Positions 18,006 to 26,858 of a stretch of 64,000 nt of DNA are shown one piece after another. This DNA comes from Lacisediminimonas profundi. GTDB taxonomy: Bacteria; Pseudomonadota; Gammaproteobacteria; Burkholderiales; Burkholderiaceae_D. Made by a program: the position numbers and the translations under genes. Under the pieces are notes generated by a model. The model worked only from the letters and a program-made list of their open reading frames with translations, had not been told where the DNA came from and did not search any database. Positions within the stretch are counted from its first letter, which is position 1. Each line of letters opens with the position of its first letter. The stretch is taken from the NCBI RefSeq assembly GCF_008831265.1, contig NZ_VTTH01000003.1, forward strand, positions 186,001-250,000. The letters are read 5' to 3'.

Positions 18006-18221
18006 ATGGCTGCAGTGACCTACACCAAGCGGGACTGGAAGGCGGAAGCGGATATACAGCGCCTGCCTGACGGCAAGTACCAGGGCGTGGTGCTGATCAC
18101 GCAGCAGGGAGGCGGATCAGGCGATGCGCAACCGCAATTGGTCGACGCCGTGTCCGATACCCCCGGGGAAGCACTGGAGGAAGCCAAGGCACTGGCTCAT
18201 CGGCTGCTGGCGAAGCTGTAG
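18006..18221 (+). CDS. Hypothetical protein (71 aa)
   Basis: ATG 18006 has GGGAGG about 10 nt upstream. The 71-residue product has a short strand-rich part (WKAEADIQRLPDGKYQGVVLIT) and a C-terminal helix (PGEALEEAKALAHRLLAKL). It resembles the preceding 72-aa protein in layout: a beta hairpin, then EALxxAxxxAxxLL. It is probably co-transcribed with it and is convergent with the MATE gene, 10 nt away. No function is known. Confidence 0.68.
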   Translation: MAAVTYTKRDWKAEADIQRLPDGKYQGVVLITQQGGGSGDAQPQLVDAVSDTPGEALEEAKALAHRLLAKL

Positions 18222-18231
18222 GATTGCGCGC

Positions 18232-19620
18232 TCAGCCGCGTTTTTCTTTATCTTCTTCCTCTACCTTCTTTTGCACCTGATACAGGTACCACAGCAGGCC
18301 GGCGCCGACTACCGCCAGGCTGACGCTGTTGCCAAGCCAGAACCCGGCGGGGCCGCGCAGCACTTCGGGCATGATGGCAAAGGGGTCCAGGCCCATCAGG
18401 TAGCCGCCCCCAAGTCCGACGCCCCACAGCGCCACCGCGTACATGATGGTCGGCACGATCGCGACCCGATATGCCCGCAAGACGAAAGCGGTCGTCACCT
18501 GTACTGCATCGAACAACTGGTAAAAGCTGATGAACACGAACAAGGGTAGTGCTGCGGCAAACACCCGTGCGTCCGGGGTGTAGGCATGGATGATCGGCTC
18601 GCGCAGCAGCCAGATCGCGATGCCGATCGTCGATGACAATGCGGCCGCGAGCATGATCCCGGCCCGGCCGATGCGCCGCGCATCCTGCAGTCGGCCGGCC
18701 CCGATGGACTGTGCCACCAGCGTGCCGGTGGCATTCGCGATCGACAGTGGCAACATGTAGAGCACCGTACTCAGGTTGGCCGTGATCTGGTGCCCGGCAA
18801 CCGGTTCCGGACCAAGCCGGGCGATGAACAGCGCCATGAAGGTGAAGGCGGTCACCTCGATCAGGTAGCTCAGTCCCATCGGGATGCCGAGTTTGAGCAG
18901 GGTCCGCTGGGCCTTCCATCGCGGCCTGGTGAAGCCGGCGTCGAACAGCCTGAACTGCCGGTAATGCGGCGAGAACCGCAGCAGTGCAAAACCGGAGAGC
19001 GCCATCAGCCAGGCAATGACGGTGGTCGCCATCGCACATCCGGGACCGCCGAAAGCCGGCAAGCCCAGTCCGCCGAAAATGAACAGCGTATTCAGCGGCA
19101 CTTTCAGGAACAGCCCGGCAATCTGCAGGAACATCACCATCTTGGGCCGTCCCACTGCTGTGTTCAGCGACGCATAGACCCGAAAGGCCATGGTTGCCGG
19201 CAAGGCGAAGGCCAGCACCTGCAGGTAGGTGGTGACTTTTTCCTGCAGTTCGCCGGAAGCGCGGGCAATCGACAGCAAAGGTTGCGGATTCAGCAGGAAC
19301 AGGCCACCTGCCAGCGTCAGTGCCAGCGCCAGCCACAGGCCCTGCCTGGTTTCCTCGCCGATCTCGGCATGACGCTTTGCCCCATACAGCTGGCCGATGA
19401 TGGGTGACAGCGCCTGCAGCACGCCATTCAGTCCGACGAAAATGCTGACGTAGACCGAGCCCCCGATCGCCAGCGCAGCCAGGTCCACCGACGAATAGCG
19501 CGATGTCATTGCGGTGTCGATCACGCCATTGAAGATCACTGCCAGTTGGCCGATCAGCAGTGGCCAGGCAAGCGTTCCGATGCGTCGGGCGTGCTGAGAA
19601 AAATGTTGGGACGAGGTCAT
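18232..19620 (-). CDS. MATE family efflux transporter
   Basis: This 462-residue protein has about twelve membrane helices and typical MATE segments (WPLLIGQLAVIFNGVIDTAM, GVLQALSPIIGQLYGA, and VAGHQITANLSTVLYMLPLSIANATGTLVAQSIGAG in the second half). It should export cationic drugs or metabolites by Na+ or H+ antiport, in the manner of NorM; the substrate is unknown. The C-terminus is short and charged (KVEEEDKEKRG). The start at 19620 is the first ATG before helix 1. It lies 48 nt downstream of the glycosyltransferase gene on the same strand. Confidence 0.92.
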   Translation of the reverse strand: MTSSQHFSQHARRIGTLAWPLLIGQLAVIFNGVIDTAMTSRYSSVDLAALAIGGSVYVSIFVGLNGVLQALSPIIGQLYGAKRHAEIGEETRQGLWLALALTLAGGLFLLNPQPLLSIARASGELQEKVTTYLQVLAFALPATMAFRVYASLNTAVGRPKMVMFLQIAGLFLKVPLNTLFIFGGLGLPAFGGPGCAMATTVIAWLMALSGFALLRFSPHYRQFRLFDAGFTRPRWKAQRTLLKLGIPMGLSYLIEVTAFTFMALFIARLGPEPVAGHQITANLSTVLYMLPLSIANATGTLVAQSIGAGRLQDARRIGRAGIMLAAALSSTIGIAIWLLREPIIHAYTPDARVFAAALPLFVFISFYQLFDAVQVTTAFVLRAYRVAIVPTIMYAVALWGVGLGGGYLMGLDPFAIMPEVLRGPAGFWLGNSVSLAVVGAGLLWYLYQVQKKVEEEDKEKRG

Positions 19621-19668
19621 GGCAACGACAGGTCGGGCGGGGGCGCGATACTGGGCTCCTGCCCGGTG

Positions 19669-21387
19669 TTATCGGGATCCGCGCTGGTAAAGACGGAAAC
19701 GTTCGTCGCGATCGGATGGACGGCGTCCTTCCCACAATAGTTTCCATTCGCCTTCATGTTGCTGCAGCAGTTGCCGGCTGTTTCGCTTTGAAAGGCTGTC
19801 CTGCAGAAGCAGGTAGCGGCAGGATTCCTGCCCCGGACGCGAGAACGCGACCCGGCCGAAATAGGCGAACGAGGCGCGCTGCGCCGGGCCGACGTTGGAA
19901 TCCACGCAGTATCCGCCCTTGGGCAACTTGCCCGCGATCTGCTGTGCAACACCGGCGTAGCTTTTGCCGTAATTCAGCCAGGGCAGCCACAGTGTCATCA
20001 GCAGCAGCCAGCACAGGATGACGCCACCGGAGGAGAGTACTACGGCACGCCACAATACCGTTGGCCGGCGCGAAATGCGCCAGTGCACCAGCAGGATCCA
20101 GGCGATCGTGGCAGCGCTGGCGATCAGGAGCGCAATCAGGTTGAATTCGGGCTGGAATCCGGGAGCAAGCTTGAACGCGTTCCTGGCGATCTGATGCGGC
20201 CAGCCGGTCTGCTTGGCAATCCATCCCACCCAGATGAAGATGGCGCAGGTGCTCAGGGTCATGACCGAGAACCAGTCGACGGCGTTGATCGCGCTGCGCT
20301 TCATCGTGGGCAGGCCGAATGCGGCCAGTATCGCCAGTGGCGGCAGCAGCGGCAGCAATATCGATTCGTCCGAATGCGGATTGACCAGCGCCAGCAGGAT
20401 CACCGCCGCCAGCACTGCCAGCGGCAGCCGGATGTGCAAGGCACTTGCCTGGTGGCGCCAGGCATAGACCGCCCATAGTGCGAACGGCCAGGCTGGCCAC
20501 GTGAACCAGATGCCGTACTTGAGCAGGTAAGCCAAGTTGTGGAAGCCCGGTGCGCCCAGTTGCCCGGCATTCCATTCCAGCCATTCCATTGTCAACGCGC
20601 CGCTCTCCGGGCTCCATGCCCGCAGCACGAAGAACCACGCTCCCATGATCAGCAGGGCCAGGGGGCAGGACATCAGCAGCAACCTGCGCAATACCGGCCG
20701 ATCGGCTAGGGCGGCTGGTATCAGCAGCGCGGCAGCGATTGTGGCGGGAACGACAAAGCCACGGGTCAGCGCCAGCAGGGCGAGCGTTACGCCAAGGGTC
20801 GCGGCACCACGTTTCGAGCCGGAATCGAACAGCCGGATGGCGCCATACATGGCCACACAGACCAATGACACCTGCAGTGCTTCGGCGCTGGTTTCGTGGC
20901 TGCGCAGAAGCAGGCCCAGGCAGCCGAGGTAGATCAGCAGTGCGCCATCGGCCAGGGTGCGGCCGTAGTCTTTCGGTGCCGGCTGGCCACCGAAGGCCAG
21001 CTTCAGCGGCTGCGCCTCCGTGCGCCGGCCGAGCAGATAGGTGGCATACCAGACTGCCGTGGCGCCGATCAGGAAAAAAAGTATGGTCGAGATGCGCGCG
21101 GCCAGCGGGTCGCCCACCAGCCAGCCGAACAGCTTGATGAAGATGGCGCCCAGCCAGAACGCCAGCGGGCCTTCCTCGGGCATCGGCATGCCGGCAATGT
21201 TGGGCAGCAACCAGTCCTGAAGGCCGCCGTGCGCCATGGTCCACATGATGCCGAACCCGGCTGCGTCATCGGATTTCCACGGGTCGCGCCGGATCAGGCC
21301 GGGCAGGATGTACAGCAGGCACAGAGATATGATTCCCCAGCGCGGCAGCGCGAGCGTGGCGGAGGCGGGGAGTCGGACGGGCTTCAT
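19669..21387 (-). CDS. ArnT-like glycosyltransferase (GT39/PMT family)
   Basis: This 572-residue membrane protein has an N-terminal GT39/ArnT-type region. The acidic residues of RRDPWKSDDAAGFGIMWTM in the first periplasmic loop and MPMPEEGPLAFWLGAIFIKLFG are typical of the lipid-linked sugar transferases. About ten or more membrane helices and a ~110-residue C-terminal periplasmic part follow. It probably transfers a sugar from a polyprenyl carrier to lipid A or another envelope acceptor; the donor and acceptor are not identified. No arn genes are adjacent. The start at 21387 gives a short cytoplasmic tail before helix 1. Confidence 0.85.
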   Translation of the reverse strand: MKPVRLPASATLALPRWGIISLCLLYILPGLIRRDPWKSDDAAGFGIMWTMAHGGLQDWLLPNIAGMPMPEEGPLAFWLGAIFIKLFGWLVGDPLAARISTILFFLIGATAVWYATYLLGRRTEAQPLKLAFGGQPAPKDYGRTLADGALLIYLGCLGLLLRSHETSAEALQVSLVCVAMYGAIRLFDSGSKRGAATLGVTLALLALTRGFVVPATIAAALLIPAALADRPVLRRLLLMSCPLALLIMGAWFFVLRAWSPESGALTMEWLEWNAGQLGAPGFHNLAYLLKYGIWFTWPAWPFALWAVYAWRHQASALHIRLPLAVLAAVILLALVNPHSDESILLPLLPPLAILAAFGLPTMKRSAINAVDWFSVMTLSTCAIFIWVGWIAKQTGWPHQIARNAFKLAPGFQPEFNLIALLIASAATIAWILLVHWRISRRPTVLWRAVVLSSGGVILCWLLLMTLWLPWLNYGKSYAGVAQQIAGKLPKGGYCVDSNVGPAQRASFAYFGRVAFSRPGQESCRYLLLQDSLSKRNSRQLLQQHEGEWKLLWEGRRPSDRDERFRLYQRGSR

Positions 21388-21459
21388 CTGCAGAAAGGCT
21401 GCCTTCTCGGCTTATTGTGATTGGTGCCTATTGTGCCGGAAAAGGCACAGGGACGCGTC

Positions 21460-21492
21460 TGAATCGGCATTGAATCGGCATTGAATCGGCAT
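21460..21492. repeat. 11-nt tandem repeat (TGAATCGGCAT)x3
   Basis: Three perfect copies occur in tandem in the gap between the glycosyltransferase start and the rpmE terminator. No -10 box lies directly beside it. Confidence 0.9.
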
Positions 21493-21533
21493 TGACGCGT
21501 GGCCCGGACGGCACCATGGTAGCGCCGGGCAAC

Positions 21534-21555
21534 AAAAAAGGCAGCCTAAGCTGCC
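21534..21555 (-). terminator. Rho-independent terminator of rpmE2
   Basis: On the minus strand GGCAGC-TTAG-GCTGCC is followed by six T. It starts about 22 nt after the rpmE2 stop. Confidence 0.9.
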
Positions 21556-21576
21556 TTTCCCGGAATGCCACGATAC

Positions 21577-21843
21577 TTAGACGTTCTTGTTGCCGCGTGT
21601 GCCCAGCTTGGCAAACTTCTGGCGGAATTTCTCGACGCGGCCGGCGGTGTCGACGATCTTCTGGTTGCCGGTGTAGAACGGGTGCGATTGCGACGACACC
21701 TCGATTTTCACCAGCGGGTAGGTCTTGCCTTCGTGTTCGATCGTTTCACGTGTTTGCACGGTGGAACGGGTGACGAATTTGAAATCGCATGACAGGTCGT
21801 GGAACACGACTTCGCGATAGTTCGGGTGAATGCCTTCTTTCAT
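21577..21843 (-). CDS. rpmE2: 50S ribosomal protein L31 type B
   Basis: This 88-residue L31 of type B starts [19 protein letters not shown] and has [24 protein letters not shown]. It has a single Cys (C19) and lacks the CxxC pairs of the zinc-binding type A form, so it needs no zinc. It follows rho on the same strand after a 274-nt gap with its own promoter. In many gammaproteobacteria type B is the zinc-starvation paralogue. Here the conserved position next to rho suggests it may be the main L31, but other copies cannot be excluded from this window. Confidence 0.95.
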   Translation of the reverse strand: MKEGIHPNYREVVFHDLSCDFKFVTRSTVQTRETIEHEGKTYPLVKIEVSSQSHPFYTGNQKIVDTAGRVEKFRQKFAKLGTRGNKNV

Positions 21844-21943
21844 TTACTAGCCTCGGATGGTTGGGTAGCCAATCGCCACTTCGTCGGTCAACATTGCTTC
21901 CTGACCCGATTGACGTTCACTTGCCCGGTTGGGGAAAGGCGGG

Positions 21944-21972
21944 ATTATACCGAAAATCGAGGTCTATTTCGA
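21944..21972 (-). promoter_or_regulatory. rpmE2 promoter
   Basis: Minus-strand TCGAAA (21972-21967) and a perfect TATAAT (21949-21944) are 17 nt apart. The predicted 5' leader is about 94 nt. The -10 lies in CGGTATAAT, shared with slyD. Confidence 0.65.
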
Positions 21973-22055
21973 GGGGGTGTTGGTTTTTGCTTATGCGTTC
22001 ACTGCTTGGGTAGCCGCAGCGGCGACTGCACGCACAACCGGATTGCGGCCCCCAC

Positions 22056-22116
22056 GGTTCCGCTTGCAAGCGGAACCGATCCGGACGGCGCGGCGCATGC
22101 GCCGCGAATTACCGTC
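22056..22116. other. Two adjacent palindromes just after rho
   Basis: A 22-nt perfect palindrome (22056-22077) is followed by an 18-nt one, CGCGGCGCATGCGCCGCG (22089-22106). The latter is extended by GGACGG/CCGTCC outer arms to 22083-22116. The second ends 2 nt from the rho stop. There is no U tract. They may end or protect the rho mRNA. Confidence 0.7.
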
Positions 22117-22117
22117 C

Positions 22118-23383
22118 TCAGCTGGCGCCGCGTCGCATCATGTCGAAGAACTCGGCGTTGGTCTTGGTCGCCTTGATCTTGTCGAGGATGAATTCCATCG
22201 CCTCGATCTCGTCCATGCTGTACAGCAGCTTGCGCAGGACCCAGATTTTTTGCAGCTGGTCGGGCTTGATCAGCAATTCCTCGCGGCGGGTGCCGGACTT
22301 GTTGAGGTTGATTGCCGGGTACACGCGCTTCTCGGCCAGGCGGCGCTCGAGATGCACTTCCATGTTGCCGGTGCCCTTGAATTCTTCATAGATCACGTCG
22401 TCCATCCGGCTGCCGGTTTCGATCAGGGCAGTGGCGATGATGGTGAGCGAGCCGCCTTCTTCGATGTTGCGGGCGGCGCCGAAGAAGCGCTTCGGCCGTT
22501 GCAGCGCATTGGCATCGACACCACCGGTCAGCACCTTGCCGGAGGCCGGGATCACGGTGTTGTAGGCGCGTGCCAGGCGGGTGATCGAGTCCAGCAGGAT
22601 CACGACGTCGCGCTTCATTTCGACCAGCCGCTTGGCTTTTTCGAGCACCATTTCTGCAACCTGCACGTGGCGGGTCGCCGGTTCGTCGAAGGTCGATGCC
22701 ACCACTTCGCCACGGACCGAACGCTGCATCTCGGTCACTTCCTCTGGGCGTTCGTCGATCAGCAGGACGATCAGCGTTACGTCGGGATGATTGGTCGTGA
22801 TCGAGTGAGCGATATGTTGCAGCATCACCGATTTTCCGGACTTCGGCGACGCTACCAGCAATCCGCGCTGGCCTTTGCCGATCGGCGCAATCAGGTCGAT
22901 GATGCGGCCGGTGATGTTTTCCTCGCCGCGCATCTCGCGTTCCAGGTGCAGCATCTTGCTGGGATGCAGCGGCGTCAGGTTTTCAAACAGTATCTTGTGC
23001 TTCGATGCCTCCGGCGATTCGCCGTTGACCTTGTCCACCTTGACCAGCGCGAAGTAGCGTTCGCCATCCTTCGGGGTGCGGACTTCACCTTCGATCGAGT
23101 CGCCGGTGTGCAGGTTGAAGCGGCGGATCTGCGACGGCGAGATATAGATGTCGTCAGTCGATGCCATGTAGCTGGCGTCTGGCGAGCGCAGGAAGCCGAA
23201 GCCATCCGGCAGCACCTCCAGGGCGCCATCGCCAAAAATCTGTTCGCCCGACTTGGCGCGTTTTTTCAGGATGGCGAACATCAGTTCCTGCTTGCGCAAG
23301 CGCGCGGCATTTTCTATGTCGAGGCCAATTGCCATCTCTAGCAGGGCAGAGACGTGCATTGCCTTCAGTTCGGATAAGTGCAT
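22118..23383 (-). CDS. rho: Transcription termination factor Rho
   Basis: This 421-residue Rho is the hexameric RNA helicase that ends untranslated transcripts. An N-terminal helical domain ([18 protein letters not shown]) is followed by the RNA-binding OB fold at ~50-125 ([18 protein letters not shown]). The P-loop ASPKSGKS has Lys184. Walker [17 protein letters not shown] and the Q/R-loop region [28 protein letters not shown] follow. It sits 100 nt downstream of trxA, with a GC-rich hairpin between them, and upstream of rpmE2, a conserved betaproteobacterial order. No insertion in the RNA-binding domain is seen. Confidence 0.98.
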   Translation of the reverse strand: MHLSELKAMHVSALLEMAIGLDIENAARLRKQELMFAILKKRAKSGEQIFGDGALEVLPDGFGFLRSPDASYMASTDDIYISPSQIRRFNLHTGDSIEGEVRTPKDGERYFALVKVDKVNGESPEASKHKILFENLTPLHPSKMLHLEREMRGEENITGRIIDLIAPIGKGQRGLLVASPKSGKSVMLQHIAHSITTNHPDVTLIVLLIDERPEEVTEMQRSVRGEVVASTFDEPATRHVQVAEMVLEKAKRLVEMKRDVVILLDSITRLARAYNTVIPASGKVLTGGVDANALQRPKRFFGAARNIEEGGSLTIIATALIETGSRMDDVIYEEFKGTGNMEVHLERRLAEKRVYPAINLNKSGTRREELLIKPDQLQKIWVLRKLLYSMDEIEAMEFILDKIKATKTNAEFFDMMRRGAS

Positions 23384-23450
23384 GTGTTTGTGTCCCGGGA
23401 CGGGAATGTTAGGTGGGGGAGGGGACTGCGGTGTGGTGGAGTCTTCGGAA

Positions 23451-23472
23451 CGGCGGCACGGGCGTGCCGCCG
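23451..23472. other. Perfect hairpin between trxA and rho
   Basis: CGGCGGCACG-GG-CGTGCCGCCG lies 12 nt after the trxA stop. It has no U tract, so it may be an RNA-end structure or the 5' leader of rho. Confidence 0.6.
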
Positions 23473-23483
23473 CTTGCGTCTTT

Positions 23484-23810
23484 TCAGATGTTGCTGTCGA
23501 TGAAGGCGGTAAGCTGGCCCTTGGCCATTGCGCCGACTTTCTGTGCTGCGACCTGGCCGTTCTTGAACAGGATCAGCGTCGGAATGCCGCGGATGCCGAA
23601 CTTGGCTGGTATGGCCTGGTTGGCGTCGACGTCCATTTTTGCGATCTGGATCCGGCCGTCGTATTCCTTTGCGACTTCCTCGAGTATCGGCGCAATCATC
23701 TTGCACGGACCGCACCATTCGGCCCAGAAATCGACCAGCACGGGTTTGTCGGAATTCAGCACGTCGGAATCGAATGATGCGTCGCTGATGTGTTTGATAT
23801 TTTCACTCAT
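23484..23810 (-). CDS. trxA: Thioredoxin
   Basis: This 108-residue classical thioredoxin has the active site W32-C33-G34-P35-C36 ([14 protein letters not shown]), the buried Asp in VLVDFW and the cis-Pro segment [12 protein letters not shown]. It reduces cytoplasmic disulfides using thioredoxin reductase. The ATG at 23810 follows GAGGAAACC, a good ribosome-binding site. The longer frame adds ten residues without support. It is the first gene of trxA-rho-rpmE2. Confidence 0.97.
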   Translation of the reverse strand: MSENIKHISDASFDSDVLNSDKPVLVDFWAEWCGPCKMIAPILEEVAKEYDGRIQIAKMDVDANQAIPAKFGIRGIPTLILFKNGQVAAQKVGAMAKGQLTAFIDSNI

Positions 23811-24140
23811 GGTTTCCTCAATTGAGGGGAATGGAGTCATGTACCGCAGGGGGGCTTTTGTTGTTTCCCGACGATAGCCGGTCGGGGCGGCAGATCACTC
23901 GACATCAAGCTGTTCAAGGGAAGGATCTGAACGGGGCTCAAGAGGTGGTACGACGGGGAATTGGAATGATCATAACCGATTTTTCAAAAATGTGTGGCGA
24001 CTGATGTCAGGACGCTCACGATCGCAGGTTTGAGCGAACTGGCATAAAGAGCGCGATGGACCGGCTTGACAGGTGTCAAGGTATTTCCTGGCGGCTTCGA
24101 TACTGTGGATCGATCTCCTCCCTTGACCTGGTGGCTGGTC
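23811..24140. other. trxA-glycosyltransferase divergent intergenic region
   Basis: This 330-nt stretch holds the trxA promoter region, with TATGAT near 23968-23973 on the minus strand. It also contains a palindrome CTTGACA-GG-TGTCAAG (24065-24080), which places TTGACA on both strands. No gene or RNA is recognised. Confidence 0.5.
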
Positions 24141-25280
24141 GTGCACATCGTCGACATCACCATGTTCTATCCCGCCGAAAGCGGTGGTGTACGCACCTAT
24201 CTGTCCGCCAAATCCAACTGGCTGTCGCAGCGGCGTGGCATCGAGCATACCGTGATCGCGCCGGGCGCGGGCAGCAGGACGGCGCGTGACGGGCATGGCC
24301 TGATCGCGGTGCCGGGAATCCGGATTCCCGGTCGCATGGGCGTCCGGATTCCGCTGTCCACGGCCCGTGCCGAGCGCGTCCTGACCACGCTGCGCCCGGA
24401 CCTGATCGAAGTCGGCGACCCATACCAGTTTGCATGGACCGCATTGCGGGTAAAGCGCGCTCTCGGCGTCCCGGCGATCGCCTTTTACCACACCGATCTC
24501 CCGCGTGTGGTGCAGCAGCGATTCGGCGGCGCGGCATCTTTTGCTGCGATCGCCTACCTGCGCCGCCTGTACCGTGATTTCGATCTGGTGCTGGCGCCAA
24601 GCCGCGCTGCGGTACAACGGCTGCACAGCATCGGTATCGAACAGGTGCGGCATCAAGCGCTCGGCGTCGACACTGGCATATTCCATCCCATGCGTCGCAG
24701 CAGCACCTTGCGCGAGGAACTGGGCCTGCCGGACAACACCCGCCTGTTGGTTTATGCCGGGCGCTTCACCCGTGAAAAGAAATTGCCGCTGCTGGTTGAC
24801 GCAGTCGAGCACCTGGGGCCGCCCTACCATTTGCTGATGATTGGCGGCAGCATGGGAAAGCGCCGTTCGTCCAGCGTCACCTGTCTCCCGTTCCAGACGA
24901 ATCGCGAGCTGGCACGGCTGCTTGCCAGCTGCGACGCGCTGGTGCATCCGGGCGATGGCGAGACCTTTGGCCTGATCGTGCTGGAAGCCATGGCGAGCGG
25001 CATACCGGTGGTCGGCGTGCGCTCCGGCGGCGTGGCCGAACTGATCGACGACAGTTGCGGAGTCCTGGCTGATCCGAATCACACGGGCTCCCTGGCGCAG
25101 GGCATCCGGCGCCTGTACGCGCGCGACATGGCGGCCATGGGCCACGCAGCGCGCGCCAGGGTCAGCCGGCTTTACGACTGGCAGGTCATCATGCCGCAGT
25201 TCTTGCGCCAATATGCCAGGGTACTCAATGCCGCGGGCGGCGGCCTGATCGAGCGGGAGGCGAGCGATGGCTGGATCTGA
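24141..25280 (+). CDS. Glycosyltransferase family 4 (group 1)
   Basis: This is a retaining GT-B glycosyltransferase, 379 residues from the GTG at 24141. That start gives the family N-terminus HIVDITMFYPAESGGVRTYL; the frame is open from 24066 but lacks a better start. The N-terminal domain has the acceptor loop SGGVRTYL. The C-terminal GT4 domain has LLVYAGRFTREKKLPLLVDAV and the E-x7-E nucleotide-sugar site HPGDGETFGLIVLEAMASGIPVVG. It acts in the cytoplasm on an unknown lipid or saccharide. It overlaps the following deacetylase gene by 14 nt, so the two act together. Confidence 0.88.
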   Translation: MHIVDITMFYPAESGGVRTYLSAKSNWLSQRRGIEHTVIAPGAGSRTARDGHGLIAVPGIRIPGRMGVRIPLSTARAERVLTTLRPDLIEVGDPYQFAWTALRVKRALGVPAIAFYHTDLPRVVQQRFGGAASFAAIAYLRRLYRDFDLVLAPSRAAVQRLHSIGIEQVRHQALGVDTGIFHPMRRSSTLREELGLPDNTRLLVYAGRFTREKKLPLLVDAVEHLGPPYHLLMIGGSMGKRRSSSVTCLPFQTNRELARLLASCDALVHPGDGETFGLIVLEAMASGIPVVGVRSGGVAELIDDSCGVLADPNHTGSLAQGIRRLYARDMAAMGHAARARVSRLYDWQVIMPQFLRQYARVLNAAGGGLIEREASDGWI

Positions 25281-26073
25281 ACGCGCGCTGTGCGTGGCCA
25301 TACACGACGTCGCACCGGCGACCTGGCCATTGTGCGAGAAGCTGATCGACGCGATCGGGCAGGTGGCGCCGATACCGCTCACATTGCTGGTAGTGCCGGC
25401 GTATCACCACCGCTGCCAAGGCGAGCATCACAATGCCTGCTTCGCTGCGCTGCGCCAGCAGATGGCACAGGGCAGCGAGCTTGCCCTGCACGGCTATACC
25501 CATCTGGACGAGGGGCGCAGGCCCGACTGCTCCTGGGCGTACTTCTGGCGGCAGATCTACACGCAAGGCGAGGGCGAATTCGCCGGGCTCGATGTCGGAC
25601 AGGCCCGCGAGCGCCTGGGCTGGGGCCTGGAATGGTTCGCCCGGCAGGGCTGGCCGGTCGATGGCTTCGTTGCACCCGCGTGGCTCATGTCGGAGGGCAG
25701 CTGGCAAGCGCTGCAAGAATTTCCCTTCCGCTATACCACGAGCTTTTCGCGGATCTACCTGCTGCAGCAGCGACGTTCGTTGTTTGCGCCCAGCCTGGTC
25801 TACAGCGCCCGCAGCGGATGGGGCAGCGCCTTCTCACGTTCGGGTAATGACGCAGTCGCCAGGATCTTGCGCGACGCGCCGCTGCTGCGCCTGGGCCTGC
25901 ATCCGCGTGACGCCAACCGCCCGTCGACCGTTCTTCATTGCCAGCGCTTGCTTGAAAAACTGTTGCAAAGGCGGCAAGCCATGACCAAGTCCGCGTTCGC
26001 ATCGCGCTGGTCGGCCGCCCCGGATGATGAATATTTGTCCACAAAGTGGTGGGCGGCCGGCAAACCGGTGTGA
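25267..26073 (+). CDS. Polysaccharide deacetylase-like protein (DUF2334)
   Basis: This 268-residue protein starts MAGSERALCVAIHDVAPATWP, matching the DUF2334/NodB-like deacetylase family. The metal site of that family is visible as IHDVAP, LALHGYTH and the C-terminal RLGLHPRD. VAPAWLMSE is also typical. It has no signal peptide, so it should act in the cytoplasm. GGGAGG precedes the ATG inside the end of the glycosyltransferase gene. The pair suggests transfer of an N-acetyl sugar followed by its deacetylation, as in several glycolipid pathways; this is inference. Confidence 0.82.
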   Translation: MAGSERALCVAIHDVAPATWPLCEKLIDAIGQVAPIPLTLLVVPAYHHRCQGEHHNACFAALRQQMAQGSELALHGYTHLDEGRRPDCSWAYFWRQIYTQGEGEFAGLDVGQARERLGWGLEWFARQGWPVDGFVAPAWLMSEGSWQALQEFPFRYTTSFSRIYLLQQRRSLFAPSLVYSARSGWGSAFSRSGNDAVARILRDAPLLRLGLHPRDANRPSTVLHCQRLLEKLLQRRQAMTKSAFASRWSAAPDDEYLSTKWWAAGKPV

Positions 26074-26121
26074 ATGTGTGTGGTTTGGCAATCTGGCAAT
26101 TCACTTCGCCTCCTTATTCTG

Positions 26122-26151
26122 TTGACGGAAATTTGTTCGCCCCTCTATAGT
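26122..26151 (+). promoter_or_regulatory. Promoter of zapB-like/zapA, predicting leaderless start
   Basis: TTGACG (26122-26127) and TATAGT (26146-26151) are 18 nt apart. The predicted +1, seven nt after the -10, is 26158, the A of the first ATG. Confidence 0.65.
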
Positions 26152-26157
26152 GGCGGG

Positions 26158-26376
26158 ATGATTTCCGAATTCCTCGCCCTCTCCGAGAAAGTCAGTCAAT
26201 TAGCGGAACTGACCCATGCACTGCGCACGGAAAATGCCGAACTCCGCATGAAATGCGCTTCGCTGACCGGTGACAACGCTGACCTGGCTCGCCGGATGCA
26301 GGAGGCGCACCAGCGGGTTGCCCTGCTGCTCGACAAGATTCCTGCTGTGCCGAATCCGCAGCAGGAGGCCGCATGA
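26158..26376 (+). CDS. ZapB-like coiled-coil cell division protein (TIGR02449-type)
   Basis: This 72-residue protein is nearly all coiled coil: LALSEKVSQLAELTHALRTENAELRMKCASLTGDNADLARRMQEA. It matches the small ZapB-like family encoded directly before zapA in many proteobacteria. It probably works with ZapA at the Z ring. The ATG at 26158 begins MISEFLALSEKV; no Shine-Dalgarno is present and the promoter predicts a leaderless mRNA. Its stop overlaps the zapA start (ATGA). Confidence 0.85.
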   Translation: MISEFLALSEKVSQLAELTHALRTENAELRMKCASLTGDNADLARRMQEAHQRVALLLDKIPAVPNPQQEAA

Positions 26377-26684
26377 CCCAGATCGATGTTTCCATCATGG
26401 GGCAGGCGTACAAGCTGGCCTGCAAGGAAGGCGAGGAGCAGGCCCTGCTCGAAGCGGTCGCCTATCTCGACCAGAAGATGTGCGCGATCCGCGACGCTGG
26501 CAAGGTGCGCGGCAATGACCGCATTGCCGTCATTGCGGCCTTGGGCATCGCGGCAGAACTGCTCGCCACCAAGGCGGAAGATGGCCCCTTGTCGGGGGTA
26601 TCGATCGCACAGATGAGGCAAGTGATTTCAGGGATGCACGAGCAGCTCGACCAGGCGCTCACGCCGCAGGAAAATCTGTTCTGA
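26373..26684 (+). CDS. zapA: Cell division protein ZapA
   Basis: This 103-residue ZapA starts MTQIDVSIMGQAYKLACKEGEEQALLEAV and continues with YLDQKMCAIRDAGKVRGNDRIAVIAALGIAAELL, the conserved dimer and FtsZ-binding part. A C-terminal coiled region ends in ALTPQENLF. ZapA cross-links FtsZ filaments at midcell. It is coupled to the ZapB-like gene by a 4-nt overlap and is followed by the 6S RNA gene, an order shared by many proteobacteria. Confidence 0.95.
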   Translation: MTQIDVSIMGQAYKLACKEGEEQALLEAVAYLDQKMCAIRDAGKVRGNDRIAVIAALGIAAELLATKAEDGPLSGVSIAQMRQVISGMHEQLDQALTPQENLF

Positions 26685-26827
26685 GCATTGGCGATTGCCG
26701 TGCCTGCTGCCGCGGTCTGCTACTTGCATTCACCTGCAAACGCAAGTCGCCGATTGCCCGATTGCATGCCTGTGCCGGCGCCTTAAAAAGTTCGCGGAAT
26801 ATTAAGCGAAAGAGATTGCGGAAGCGT

Positions 26828-26855
26828 TTGACATCGCGAATGAATCGGGTAGACT
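26828..26855 (+). promoter_or_regulatory. 6S RNA promoter
   Basis: TTGACA (26828-26833) and TAGACT (26850-26855) are 16 nt apart. The start falls at about 26860, matching the 5' end of the folded RNA. Confidence 0.75.
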
Positions 26856-26858
26856 TTG

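Noticed and set aside
24066-24140. TTGACA at 24066 as a glycosyltransferase -35, or the start codon of a longer protein
   Set aside because: No -10 at 16-18 nt. The TTGACA is one half of a palindrome. The family N-terminus starts at 24141.
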